A DNA stretch of 64,000 bases from Marinomonas foliarum (GTDB lineage Bacteria > Pseudomonadota > Gammaproteobacteria > Pseudomonadales > Marinomonadaceae), in the NCBI RefSeq assembly GCF_003337275.1, contig NZ_QPJQ01000005.1, forward strand, positions 100,029 through 164,028, read 5' to 3'. A program made the translations under genes and the position numbers. Below the pieces are notes generated by a model that was not told the DNA's origin, made no database searches, and saw nothing but the letters and a program-made list of their open reading frames with translations. Below, piece by piece: positions 17,880-29,111 of the stretch; position 1 is the first letter of the stretch; each line of letters opens with the position of its first letter.

Positions 17880-20800
17880 CTTCACCGCCGAATAGGCGGC
17901 TTAGAAAGACCTTTTCAGACTTGATTTCACTGACAGGAACTTCACCGCCGAATAGGCGGCTTAGAAATTCCTGCTGATAACGCGCCAACACTTCATACAC
18001 TTCACCGCCGAATAGGCGGCTTAGAAAGTATAGGTGTTGTCAGACATAAGCACATTTGACTTCACCGCCGAATAGGCGGCTTAGAAAGAAAACTTCAACG
18101 AAATAAGCATTAATAAGGACTTCACCGCCGAATAGGCGGCTTAGAAAACTGATGGAACTTCACGTCCTCCGCTGCATTGCTTCACCGCCGAATAGGCGGC
18201 TTAGAAAGATATAGCTTAGGCTTAGTTAGCTTCTTATCTAGCTTCACCGCCGAATAGGCGGCTTAGAAATAAACCCTTATGTTTAAAGGGTTACATTGTT
18301 ACTTCACCGCCGAATAGGCGGCTTAGAAATTGAAATACATCCTGACATTGCTTGGCAGTTACTTCACCGCCGAATAGGCGGCTTAGAAATCGCTCGTATT
18401 GGTCCCAACAAGGTAGGCACTCTTCACCGCCGAATAGGCGGCTTAGAAACAAGCCAAGAAGATATTCTGGGATGACCTAAACTTCACCGCCGAATAGGCG
18501 GCTTAGAAATGTGGGACGACTGGAGCGCCAAGGGGTCAAACCTTCACCGCCGAATAGGCGGCTTAGAAATTTGCAATACTCCTATGATTCTTCAATTGCA
18601 ACTTCACCGCCGAATAGGCGGCTTAGAAAGAGCAGGGTAAACTAATGCGGGAAAACCCGACCTTCACCGCCGAATAGGCGGCTTAGAAACATTGCAATAC
18701 ATTTAAGATAAATAATTTAACCTTCACCGCCGAATAGGCGGCTTAGAAAAACACAAGCGGCCAAGTTATCAGCACAATCGCCTTCACCGCCGAATAGGCG
18801 GCTTAGAAAAGAACCTGACGCAGCAACGCCAAAGAAAATGGCTTCACCGCCGAATAGGCGGCTTAGAAAATGCTTTAGATTTCGTCCGCAGTGCTGACAG
18901 TCTTCACCGCCGAATAGGCGGCTTAGAAATAAATTCCGAGATAAAGAGGAGACCATTTCGACTTCACCGCCGAATAGGCGGCTTAGAAAAGATAGAACAA
19001 ATGTTATGCGGTGGTTACTTGCTTCACCGCCGAATAGGCGGCTTAGAAATTTCGTAAATTTGGTTTCACTCATTTCTTTTCCTTCACCGCCGAATAGGCG
19101 GCTTAGAAATCGGCTTTTATATCCGCAAACTCGTCTATGCCCTTCACCGCCGAATAGGCGGCTTAGAAATTGTCGATCAAAGTATACCAGATTATACGAC
19201 CCTTCACCGCCGAATAGGCGGCTTAGAAAATCTGGCACACCCAGACACCAGCACCAAGCTCCTTCACCGCCGAATAGGCGGCTTAGAAATGTCAGTCTGG
19301 CGAACTCGGCAAGACTCTTTACTTCACCGCCGAATAGGCGGCTTAGAAATTCCCCATCTATCTCAATGCCAATAGACTGCACTTCACCGCCGAATAGGCG
19401 GCTTAGAAACCAAAAGCACCACTACAGCCCAAAAAACCAACCTTCACCGCCGAATAGGCGGCTTAGAAAGCTTTCAGGCCGCAGGATATATTCGAGTACA
19501 ACTTCACCGCCGAATAGGCGGCTTAGAAATAAACACGTACAACTATCAAGAATATAAAGGACTTCACCGCCGAATAGGCGGCTTAGAAATAGAGACGAAG
19601 ACAGGAATAAGCAAGCCAGAGCTTCACCGCCGAATAGGCGGCTTAGAAATAAAAAAACAGCACTATAAAGCCTATTTACTCCTTCACCGCCGAATAGGCG
19701 GCTTAGAAACGTGCGGGGGCGCACGGTGGTTTATCTAGCAGGCTTCACCGCCGAATAGGCGGCTTAGAAACATGCCGCAGGAGATCACGCGCATAACATC
19801 CATCTTCACCGCCGAATAGGCGGCTTAGAAAATTAAACTTCAATGAACTAGCCTTACTTTCCTCTTCACCGCCGAATAGGCGGCTTAGAAAGTCGTGGAG
19901 AATTTCGCTTGCGAAACACCAAGCTTCACCGCCGAATAGGCGGCTTAGAAAGATCGCGCGATAAAAAAAACGATCCGGTGGCTCTTCACCGCCGAATAGG
20001 CGGCTTAGAAAAAGAGCCGAGGCTTTACGATCGTTACGCTTAGCTTCACCGCCGAATAGGCGGCTTAGAAAAACCACTTCGCCACTTAAAAAAGAACCGC
20101 CTGACTTCACCGCCGAATAGGCGGCTTAGAAAAAAGGCGTCGAAATGTACAACGCCAAAGCCAACTTCACCGCCGAATAGGCGGCTTAGAAAAAAGGCGT
20201 CGAAATGTACAACGCCAAAGCCAACTTCACCGCCGAATAGGCGGCTTAGAAAACACACCACACAACCAACCAGTATTTAAAATTCTTCACCGCCGAATAG
20301 GCGGCTTAGAAAAGTAGTGCGTCAACGCTTGAGCGGGATATCGTCTTCACCGCCGAATAGGCGGCTTAGAAAAGTGAAAGGGCAAATACATTCGCCAGTC
20401 ACAACTTCACCGCCGAATAGGCGGCTTAGAAAGTGAAATGACCATGATGTCGTTGTTAACAGGCCTTCACCGCCGAATAGGCGGCTTAGAAATGGTCTAA
20501 ATCATCTTTTTCAGCATAAGCAATCTTCACCGCCGAATAGGCGGCTTAGAAAAATTAATTGTCACATCACCGTCTTGTGGTTTTCTTCACCGCCGAATAG
20601 GCGGCTTAGAAAATGTACGTGGTGCGGTAACAGCCAGCGGTGAACTTCACCGCCGAATAGGCGGCTTAGAAAAAACTTAGTAGAACGGGTTTACATCATT
20701 ACAGCTTCACCGCCGAATAGGCGGCTTAGAAAAAGCAGGAACACCAACAGCGATGAGCAAACCGCTTCACCGCCGAATAGGCGGCTTAGAAAAGAAATGG

Positions 20801-23800
20801 CGAATACTCGAAAGTAAGACAGTACTTCACCGCCGAATAGGCGGCTTAGAAAGCTGAGCTTGTCACCTTGCCGCTGATAATATCCTTCACCGCCGAATAG
20901 GCGGCTTAGAAAACTTCTTCCACGTCTTCGCGCGATACCTTTAGCTTCACCGCCGAATAGGCGGCTTAGAAAACCGCCCTAAAAACAATAAAAACTGTCA
21001 AATACTTCACCGCCGAATAGGCGGCTTAGAAATTATCGGCGGTTCAAGATTTTTACTGATAAATCTTCACCGCCGAATAGGCGGCTTAGAAAACGATGCC
21101 ACGCCACATTGGCATATCATGGTTCTTCACCGCCGAATAGGCGGCTTAGAAATATAGCCCTAAAGATGGCGCGAATGCAAAAAACTTCACCGCCGAATAG
21201 GCGGCTTAGAAAAATAGCGGGTGTGGTAGATACGAACAATGTCACTTCACCGCCGAATAGGCGGCTTAGAAAGATGACGAGAAACGTGAATTCAAATTAC
21301 AAGTCTTCACCGCCGAATAGGCGGCTTAGAAAGTGATGATTGAATGTACCCCTACCCCTTTATGCTTCACCGCCGAATAGGCGGCTTAGAAAGTATAGCA
21401 TTGCGGCCACGTCGCGGCGCTTATCTTCACCGCCGAATAGGCGGCTTAGAAAACATACACCAATCAACCAGTATTTAAAATTTACTTCACCGCCGAATAG
21501 GCGGCTTAGAAAAATAAACAGACACCTTTGCACCTTCCATTTCTTCTTCACCGCCGAATAGGCGGCTTAGAAACATGCGTCGATGTTCTCCGCCGCGACC
21601 AAATTCTTCACCGCCGAATAGGCGGCTTAGAAAATAAAAGATCAACAAGCCAAGGATGATAAAGCCTTCACCGCCGAATAGGCGGCTTAGAAAATAGTCT
21701 GTACTGGTAACCGTGTTACCGTTTCCTTCACCGCCGAATAGGCGGCTTAGAAACCTTAGCCTAATAAGCCGTGAATTGTGACTTTCTTCACCGCCGAATA
21801 GGCGGCTTAGAAAACGTTCCCAGCGAACAAAGAGACGCTTATTAACTTCACCGCCGAATAGGCGGCTTAGAAATTTTCGGGATTACGAATTCATATAAAC
21901 AGGAGCTTCACCGCCGAATAGGCGGCTTAGAAATAGAGATACGCCCTTGATAGACGCGCACAGCTCTTCACCGCCGAATAGGCGGCTTAGAAAAAGCATT
22001 ACATGGAATAAGTACTGTTCGCGGACTTCACCGCCGAATAGGCGGCTTAGAAATCCAACTTAGCCGCCAACGAACAAGCGCGCTTCTTCACCGCCGAATA
22101 GGCGGCTTAGAAACGCTCGCCTGGAGACGGAAGCCCCGCCGCCGGCTTCACCGCCGAATAGGCGGCTTAGAAAGCAGAGGGCAAAGTTAAGTGATGCGAT
22201 CAGTCCTTCACCGCCGAATAGGCGGCTTAGAAAGTTTTGCATCCAATAGTCGTTGGCAAGTTTACCTTCACCGCCGAATAGGCGGCTTAGAAAATCAGAC
22301 CAGCCATGCCAGACATAAAGCCAATCTTCACCGCCGAATAGGCGGCTTAGAAAAATTACAACACCGCTAATCATTGCGAAATCGTCTTCACCGCCGAATA
22401 GGCGGCTTAGAAAGTATGAGTACGTTTTAAACGTCTCAAATGTCGCTTCACCGCCGAATAGGCGGCTTAGAAATAGTAAAAATGAGGCTTCCAGCGTTTC
22501 GGACGCTTCACCGCCGAATAGGCGGCTTAGAAACATCACCAACTGATCAGCCGCCAACGAATAAACTTCACCGCCGAATAGGCGGCTTAGAAATAGATAA
22601 AAAACTGACTAAACAACAACTTCAGCTTCACCGCCGAATAGGCGGCTTAGAAAAACCAGAAGTAGCGTTAATCGCTGAAATTTGTCTTCACCGCCGAATA
22701 GGCGGCTTAGAAAAACTATTAACCGTGAATGTAGCTACACCAATTCTTCACCGCCGAATAGGCGGCTTAGAAACAAATCCCCCTTATGCAATCTCGTCCC
22801 ATCACCTTCACCGCCGAATAGGCGGCTTAGAAACTACGCCGCCAGCGACTAGGACAAGCTTGTTCCTTCACCGCCGAATAGGCGGCTTAGAAATGAAAAA
22901 AGCGCGTAAGGTGTCATCAGACAAGCTTCACCGCCGAATAGGCGGCTTAGAAATAAAGAGTGTCTATAACTGCCGAAACAACAGTCTTCACCGCCGAATA
23001 GGCGGCTTAGAAAACCAAGCGGAATTTTTAGTAAGTGGCGATGAGCTTCACCGCCGAATAGGCGGCTTAGAAAACTAATGAACCGTGTCCCGCGCTGGCT
23101 TCTATTCTTCACCGCCGAATAGGCGGCTTAGAAACTGCCCCCTTGCTTAGCGTGTATTCGATCCCTCTTCACCGCCGAATAGGCGGCTTAGAAATAGAGT
23201 TCTTGAAAATGAAGACCATTTATCCTACTTCACCGCCGAATAGGCGGCTTAGAAAGTTGCCGCGCTTCCAGTGGTAAAAATAAGAAACTTCACCGCCGAA
23301 TAGGCGGCTTAGAAAAAGATTCTAAAAGACATTGAAACAAAGTATTCCTTCACCGCCGAATAGGCGGCTTAGAAAGCTGATAATATCTTCTCGATAGCGG
23401 CTTTCTTCTTCACCGCCGAATAGGCGGCTTAGAAATGTTTCATAGTGGCGCTTTTGTACTCGAATATCTTCACCGCCGAATAGGCGGCTTAGAAAATACA
23501 TAAAAACACTAAAAAACACTAAAAAACCTTCACCGCCGAATAGGCGGCTTAGAAAGGGTACAAACATGGATGATCGTGAACGTAAAACTTCACCGCCGAA
23601 TAGGCGGCTTAGAAACGTTGGGAATGAAAACGCCACAGCGCCGCCACCTTCACCGCCGAATAGGCGGCTTAGAAATATGATTGATCGCGGCATGAAAGTA
23701 TCAGCAACTTCACCGCCGAATAGGCGGCTTAGAAATTGGTCAGATTCAAATCATTCGCGGTGTGCCACTTCACCGCCGAATAGGCGGCTTAGAAATGTTG

Positions 23801-26800
23801 TCATACGACGGCCGCTACAAAATCCAACTTCACCGCCGAATAGGCGGCTTAGAAATTATCACAAGAATAAAGCTTTCCTCTCCTTGCCTTCACCGCCGAA
23901 TAGGCGGCTTAGAAATCCGTTTTCCAAATGTAGCCGCGACACTTGCACTTCACCGCCGAATAGGCGGCTTAGAAAATCATTGACAGCGTAGATTTTATAA
24001 TCCGTCGCTTCACCGCCGAATAGGCGGCTTAGAAAATGCTGTTTAGCTTGGTGATTATCCCGTTGTCACTTCACCGCCGAATAGGCGGCTTAGAAAAGCA
24101 AGTTCAAAACTACTTAGCCGATAAAAAGCTTCACCGCCGAATAGGCGGCTTAGAAATGCCACGGGCTTGTCACGCATACCGCTTGGTACTTCACCGCCGA
24201 ATAGGCGGCTTAGAAACTCTACGGAGGGTTTTTTATTGCCTAAAATTTCTTCACCGCCGAATAGGCGGCTTAGAAAATAACCACCCCCTAATAAACCATC
24301 TGCAAGCCCTTCACCGCCGAATAGGCGGCTTAGAAAAAACAGGCAAGCTAAACAAAGACGGCAAGCCGCTTCACCGCCGAATAGGCGGCTTAGAAATGAG
24401 TTTATCGAATTCCTGAAAGAACATAATGCTTCACCGCCGAATAGGCGGCTTAGAAACAAACATCGTGGCCGTGTGGGTCATGATTTGGCTTCACCGCCGA
24501 ATAGGCGGCTTAGAAAGTCGATAATGGTTCGACGCCAAGTTCCTTCTTCTTCACCGCCGAATAGGCGGCTTAGAAATAAAGTGGCGCGCCTACGCACAGC
24601 AGAGGAATCTTCACCGCCGAATAGGCGGCTTAGAAAACCTCCTTAAAAAGTTACCGCTCACGCGATAACTTCACCGCCGAATAGGCGGCTTAGAAAGCTG
24701 ACGATCCACGTCACCGAAACAATCTTGGCTTCACCGCCGAATAGGCGGCTTAGAAAAGCCTTGGAATCAGTTCTCAAGCCTTTGATAACTTCACCGCCGA
24801 ATAGGCGGCTTAGAAAAACTATTGACCGTGAATGTAGCTACACCAATTCTTCACCGCCGAATAGGCGGCTTAGAAAAATCGGCTTAACGTATCACAATTT
24901 ACTCGTTACTTCACCGCCGAATAGGCGGCTTAGAAAATCAGGGAGATGAGCATCATCGTAAGTAAGAGCTTCACCGCCGAATAGGCGGCTTAGAAAGGTA
25001 GCACCTGCATCACCGGTAGCACCTGCACTTCACCGCCGAATAGGCGGCTTAGAAACGCAACCCGCTGGCGGCGCTGTGAGCCCGGCCCTTCACCGCCGAA
25101 TAGGCGGCTTAGAAATCACCTTTCTGATGATCAGTTAGATGACGAGTCTTCACCGCCGAATAGGCGGCTTAGAAATTAGACGCTTTTAGCTTTTGCCCTG
25201 CTTTAACCTTCACCGCCAAATAGGCGGCTTAGAAAACCATTCTGTGGTAATCATACGAGCCATAAAACTTCACCGCCGAATAGGCGGCTTAGAAAGTAAA
25301 AGATATTTTAGACGGCATAGAGCGTTACTTCACCGCCGAATAGGCGGCTTAGAAATATGGGAAGAAATGGGTTGTTCATCTGTTAACTCTTCACCGCCGA
25401 ATAGGCGGCTTAGAAAGTAAGCCGTAGCACCCTGAGCGCCCTGAGTCGCTTCACCGCCGAATAGGCGGCTTAGAAAGTCCCCTCTTGGGGCTGATATAAA
25501 TTGCTTTATCTTCACCGCCGAATAGGCGGCTTAGAAACTGTATCAAAAACTATGTATCAAAAAGGTGTCCTTCACCGCCGAATAGGCGGCTTAGAAATAT
25601 ACCAGCAAGCTAGATCATCATACAGCCCACTTCACCGCCGAATAGGCGGCTTAGAAAATCGAAACGGTCGGTGATCTTGTTGAGTTAACCTTCACCGCCG
25701 AATAGGCGGCTTAGAAAGCTTCCGGTTCGCTGATTTCCGAGGCCGAAACCTTCACCGCCGAATAGGCGGCTTAGAAAGTAGACATCACGATAAAACGCCC
25801 CGTCATAACCTTCACCGCCGAATAGGCGGCTTAGAAAGCATATTTTGCGGCTTTTCTTTATCTCTCAAACTTCACCGCCGAATAGGCGGCTTAGAAAACA
25901 ATGGAAAAACCGAATAGTAGTACCAGTGTCTTCACCGCCGAATAGGCGGCTTAGAAATAGCGGTACAGCGCCTATTACCGGTGAATGGTCTTCACCGCCA
26001 AATAGGCGGCTTAGAAAGAACAAGGACACAGTGAAGACGGTATACTAAACTTCACCGCCGAATAGGCGGCTTAGAAATATCACCCAACCACATGATTGAT
26101 GCGCTACAGCTTCACCGCCGAATAGGCGGCTTAGAAAGAGGACGACGTGATCGACATCATCCAAGTAATCTTCACCGCCGAATAGGCGGCTTAGAAATTT
26201 ACCGCGATTTCCCGCGAGCTATCCATGTACTTCACCGCCGAATAGGCGGCTTAGAAAGTATGGAAACTTTCTTCTTTTTTGTTCCTAACCTTCACCGCCG
26301 AATAGGCGGCTTAGAAAGGGTATTGTTGTTTCTAAAGCTGGCGCAAACACTTCACCGCCGAATAGGCGGCTTAGAAAATGAAACCTGAACTAATAAGCGC
26401 GTTTCGTGACTTCACCGCCGAATAGGCGGCTTAGAAAAAAGGCGGTTGAATTAGCTTTTGAAACTAGAACTTCACCGCCGAATAGGCGGCTTAGAAACTT
26501 AGTGCCTTCGCGTTTGCGAGCAAGCTCTGGCTTCACCGCCGAATAGGCGGCTTAGAAATGCCAAACTTGGGTGTTTGTCGATGTATTCTTCTTCACCGCC
26601 GAATAGGCGGCTTAGAAAAAGAGGGTGAAGGTGTTTCAGTTGGGACGTATCTTCACCGCCGAATAGGCGGCTTAGAAATAATCGTAAAGCCTTACATCAA
26701 TAAGCTCTTCCTTCACCGCCGAATAGGCGGCTTAGAAATAAACGCCTTCGCCACCATCAAGCGCAATGGACTTCACCACCGAATAGGCGGCTTAGAAAGA

Positions 26801-28180
26801 TGAAGTCAGTTAACTGAGTCGTCAATGTATCTTCACCGCCGAATAGGCGGCTTAGAAAAACAACTCCTCAGGAACAGTCGCTAGGGTTGGCTTCACCGCC
26901 GAATAGGCGGCTTAGAAAGCTAAGCTGCTTTTCTTGATTGCTATGTATTGCTTCACCGCCGAATAGGCGGCTTAGAAAAATAAAAACCTACGCGCAAGAG
27001 CTGGCGGAATCTTCACCGCCGAATAGGCGGCTTAGAAACAGCCACACAAGAGCTTCTTGAGTTGGTTGCTCTTCACCGCCGAATAGGCGGCTTAGAAAAG
27101 AAGAAGCGGTAACAAATTCATCGGTTCTAGCTTCACCGCCGAATAGGCGGCTTAGAAAGTCTTCGCAATAGTGCTAAGCTTTGTTAGTTCCTTCACCGCC
27201 GAATAGGCGGCTTAGAAACAGGAGCAGTAGTACCGAGGGGCAAAGAAACACTTCACCGCCGAATAGGCGGCTTAGAAAATCCACGCGCAAAGCTGAAATT
27301 GTCGCTTTATCTTCACCGCCGAATAGGCGGCTTAGAAAAGATTGGTGATTAAATCCCACCTCTAGCTTAGCTTCACCGCCGAATAGGCGGCTTAGAAAAA
27401 CTTTTACCGCTGTAACTGGCACCCACTATTCTTCACCGCCGAATAGGCGGCTTAGAAACGAATAAGTAACGAGTAAATTGTGGTAAGTTACTTCACCGCC
27501 GAATAGGCGGCTTAGAAAACCCAAACAGGCTGCAAGCCAGAATGGTAGTGCTTCACCGCCGAATAGGCGGCTTAGAAAAACACGCGCAGATTTTTCCCAG
27601 TTCACTTCTTCTTCACCGCCGAATAGGCGGCTTAGAAATCGAAAGCGCTGAATTTTCCGACGTGTCTGAACTTCACCGCCGAATAGGCGGCTTAGAAAAC
27701 ATCCGAAAACTCGGCGGCGCCATTGGTCTGCTTCACCGCCGAATAGGCGGCTTAGAAATCTGGCGCACCATCAAAAAGCGAATAGACGAACTTCACCGCC
27801 GAATAGGCGGCTTAGAAAACAAAGTTTATCTGTGAATATGGAGATCAAATCTTCACCGCCGAATAGGCGGCTTAGAAATTACAGACTTCAAAAAGTGGTT
27901 CTTAAAATACCTTCACCGCCGAAATAGGCGGCTTAGAAAGCATCCCGTCAGAGTACGCAGACGACACGATCCTTCACCGCCGAATAGGCGGCTTAGAAAA
28001 CATCATCAAAGCCAGCTCGTTACCAGGTGATCTTCACCGCCGAATAGGCGGCTTAGAAACCGTAATTTCCTTTTGAAATACACCGGCGTTCACTTCACCG
28101 CCGAATAGGCGGCTTAGAAAACAGAACCACGCAGACCCAATGGGTCACCGTTCTTCACCGCCGAACAGGCGGCTTAGCTT
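17880..28180 (+). CRISPR. Type I-F CRISPR array, 172 repeats and 171 spacers
   Basis: The 28-bp repeat starts CTTCACCGCCGAATAGGCGG and ends CTTAGAAA. It contains the I-F hairpin CCGCC-GAATA-GGCGG. Repeat starts advance by 60 bp with a net drift of 13 bp over the array, giving 172 repeats and 171 spacers. Nearly all spacers are 32 bp; most exceptions are 33, one is 34 (18208-18241) and one 31 (24997-25027). Variant repeats occur only in the distal third: 25208 and 25990 (loop AAATA), 26771 (stem CCACC), 27911 (one inserted A, 29 bp) and the terminal 28153 (loop GAACA, end changed to CTT). This places the leader at 17880 and transcription on the plus strand. Confidence 0.98.
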
Positions 28181-28183
28181 TAA

Positions 28184-28366
28184 TGGATTCCCGCCTTCGC
28201 GGGAATGACGGGGATACGCGGGAATGACGGGGATACGCGGGAATGACGGGGATACGCGGGAATGACGAGGATACGCGGGAATGATAGTTTGTGGTTTTGT
28301 CGACTATCGGATCGCCTGTTTGGGCTCCTGCCTCCGCGGGAATGACGAGGGTTTGCGGAAATGGCG
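28184..28366. repeat. REP-like palindrome with 19-bp tandem copies
   Basis: Just after the array comes a palindrome, ATTCCCGC-CTTC-GCGGGAAT. Four tandem 19-bp units of the form GGGATACGCGGGAATGACG follow (28211-28286); each repeats one arm of the palindrome. A decayed copy is seen at about 28324-28366 (CTGCCTCCGCGGGAATGACG). The remaining sequence up to the GIY-YIG gene is A/T-rich, and I see no gene in it. Confidence 0.85.
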
Positions 28367-28466
28367 GAGCAAAGGCTTTGATTGTGGTAATGGTTAATTG
28401 TGTGAGCTTTCAAGTATGATGAAATCGAACTGATTTTTTGGACGAATATAACATTAATGACAGGAT

Positions 28467-28492
28467 GTCATTCCCGCGAAGGCGGGAATCTA
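28467..28492. repeat. REP-like palindrome, left copy flanking the GIY-YIG gene
   Basis: TGTCATTCCCGCGAAGGCGG and the following GAATC form the palindrome in the orientation with a GAAG loop. It ends just before the ribosome binding site of the GIY-YIG gene. It is the inverted counterpart of the copy at 28843-28869. Confidence 0.85.
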
Positions 28493-28505
28493 TAGGGAGG
28501 TGTAT

Positions 28506-28796
28506 ATGTCTAAACAGCCTTGCGTATATATTTTAGCAAGTAAACGAAATGGTACGTTCTATGTTGGTGTAACTAGCAATTTAATACAACGTATCTGGCA
28601 GCATAAAAATAAGCAAGTTCAAGGTTTTACTGAACGGTATGGTGTTGACCAGTTGGTGTATTTTGAATTGTATGAAGACATGAGCGAAGCCATTTTACGT
28701 GAGAAACGGATTAAAAAGTGGAATCGACAATGGAAGGTTAATTTGATTGAAAAGGATAACCTTCATTGGGAGGACTTATGGAGGCAAATTCAATAG
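28506..28796 (+). CDS. Small GIY-YIG nuclease family protein
   Basis: Single-domain GIY-YIG superfamily protein (96 residues). The paired motifs appear as CVYILAS and TFYVGVTSN. They are followed by the conserved Arg/His region RIWQHKNK and the Glu-containing REKRIKKWNR. Proteins of this short type are often annotated as GIY-YIG nuclease or UPF0213-like; their substrate is not established. ATG 28506 has GGGAGG 5 nt upstream; GTG 28500 is a weaker alternative. The gene sits tightly between two inverted copies of the same REP-like palindrome (28467-28492 and 28843-28869), which suggests a link between protein and repeats, as RAYT transposases have with REPs. That link is inference. Confidence 0.85.
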   Translation: MSKQPCVYILASKRNGTFYVGVTSNLIQRIWQHKNKQVQGFTERYGVDQLVYFELYEDMSEAILREKRIKKWNRQWKVNLIEKDNLHWEDLWRQIQ

Positions 28797-28842
28797 CCAT
28801 GAATTGAGTGATGATTCGGAGCACTTGTCGTCGAGTACGTAT

Positions 28843-28925
28843 GGATTCCCGCCTTCGCGGGAATGACGAGGGAGTGCGGGAATGACGAGGGAGTGCGGGA
28901 ATGACGAGGGAGTGCGGGAATGACG
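28843..28925. repeat. REP-like palindrome, right copy, with 19-bp tandem copies
   Basis: ATTCCCGC-CTTC-GCGGGAAT followed by GACG, in inverse orientation to the copy left of the GIY-YIG gene. Three tandem 19-bp units of AGGGAGTGCGGGAATGACG follow (28869-28887, 28888-28906, 28907-28925). The arm sequence is shared with the units at 28211, but their spacer bases differ (GGGATAC against AGGGAGT), so the two expansions arose separately. Confidence 0.85.
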
Positions 28926-29111
28926 ATGGGGCGCGAGAGTGGTAAATGGGATTGTTCACCCTCGAATATGCAGCTTAGACGTTTTTAAAGCCATCGAATG
29001 TGATGTGTTTAATCTTTGTTGTCGAGTAGCTATCCTAGAATCGACAGGCTTTCGTTTGGCTAAACCCGTTGAATTCGACTGGTTTAAGTTGAGATCATAC
29101 TGGGCCGCTGT

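Noticed and set aside
25208..26798. Variant repeats 123, 136 and 149 spaced exactly 13 units apart
   Set aside because: The spacers of the intervening blocks do not match, so no 13-unit block duplication is supported; the spacing looks like chance.
18717..27835. Many open frames of 60-220 codons within the array with 20-residue repeats
   Set aside because: They are the CRISPR repeats and spacers translated; the 60-bp unit keeps the frame open. No start signals, and they occur on both strands.
17880..28180. Self-targeting spacers against genes of this window
   Set aside because: No match was noticed by eye, but an exhaustive comparison was not possible, so nothing is claimed.
28180..28413. 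Open frame of 77 codons on the minus strand rich in PRHSR repeats
   Set aside because: It is the REP palindrome and its 19-bp tandem units translated.
28738..28959. Open frame on the minus strand overlapping the GIY-YIG gene end
   Set aside because: It again translates the tandem repeats and overlaps a better supported gene.
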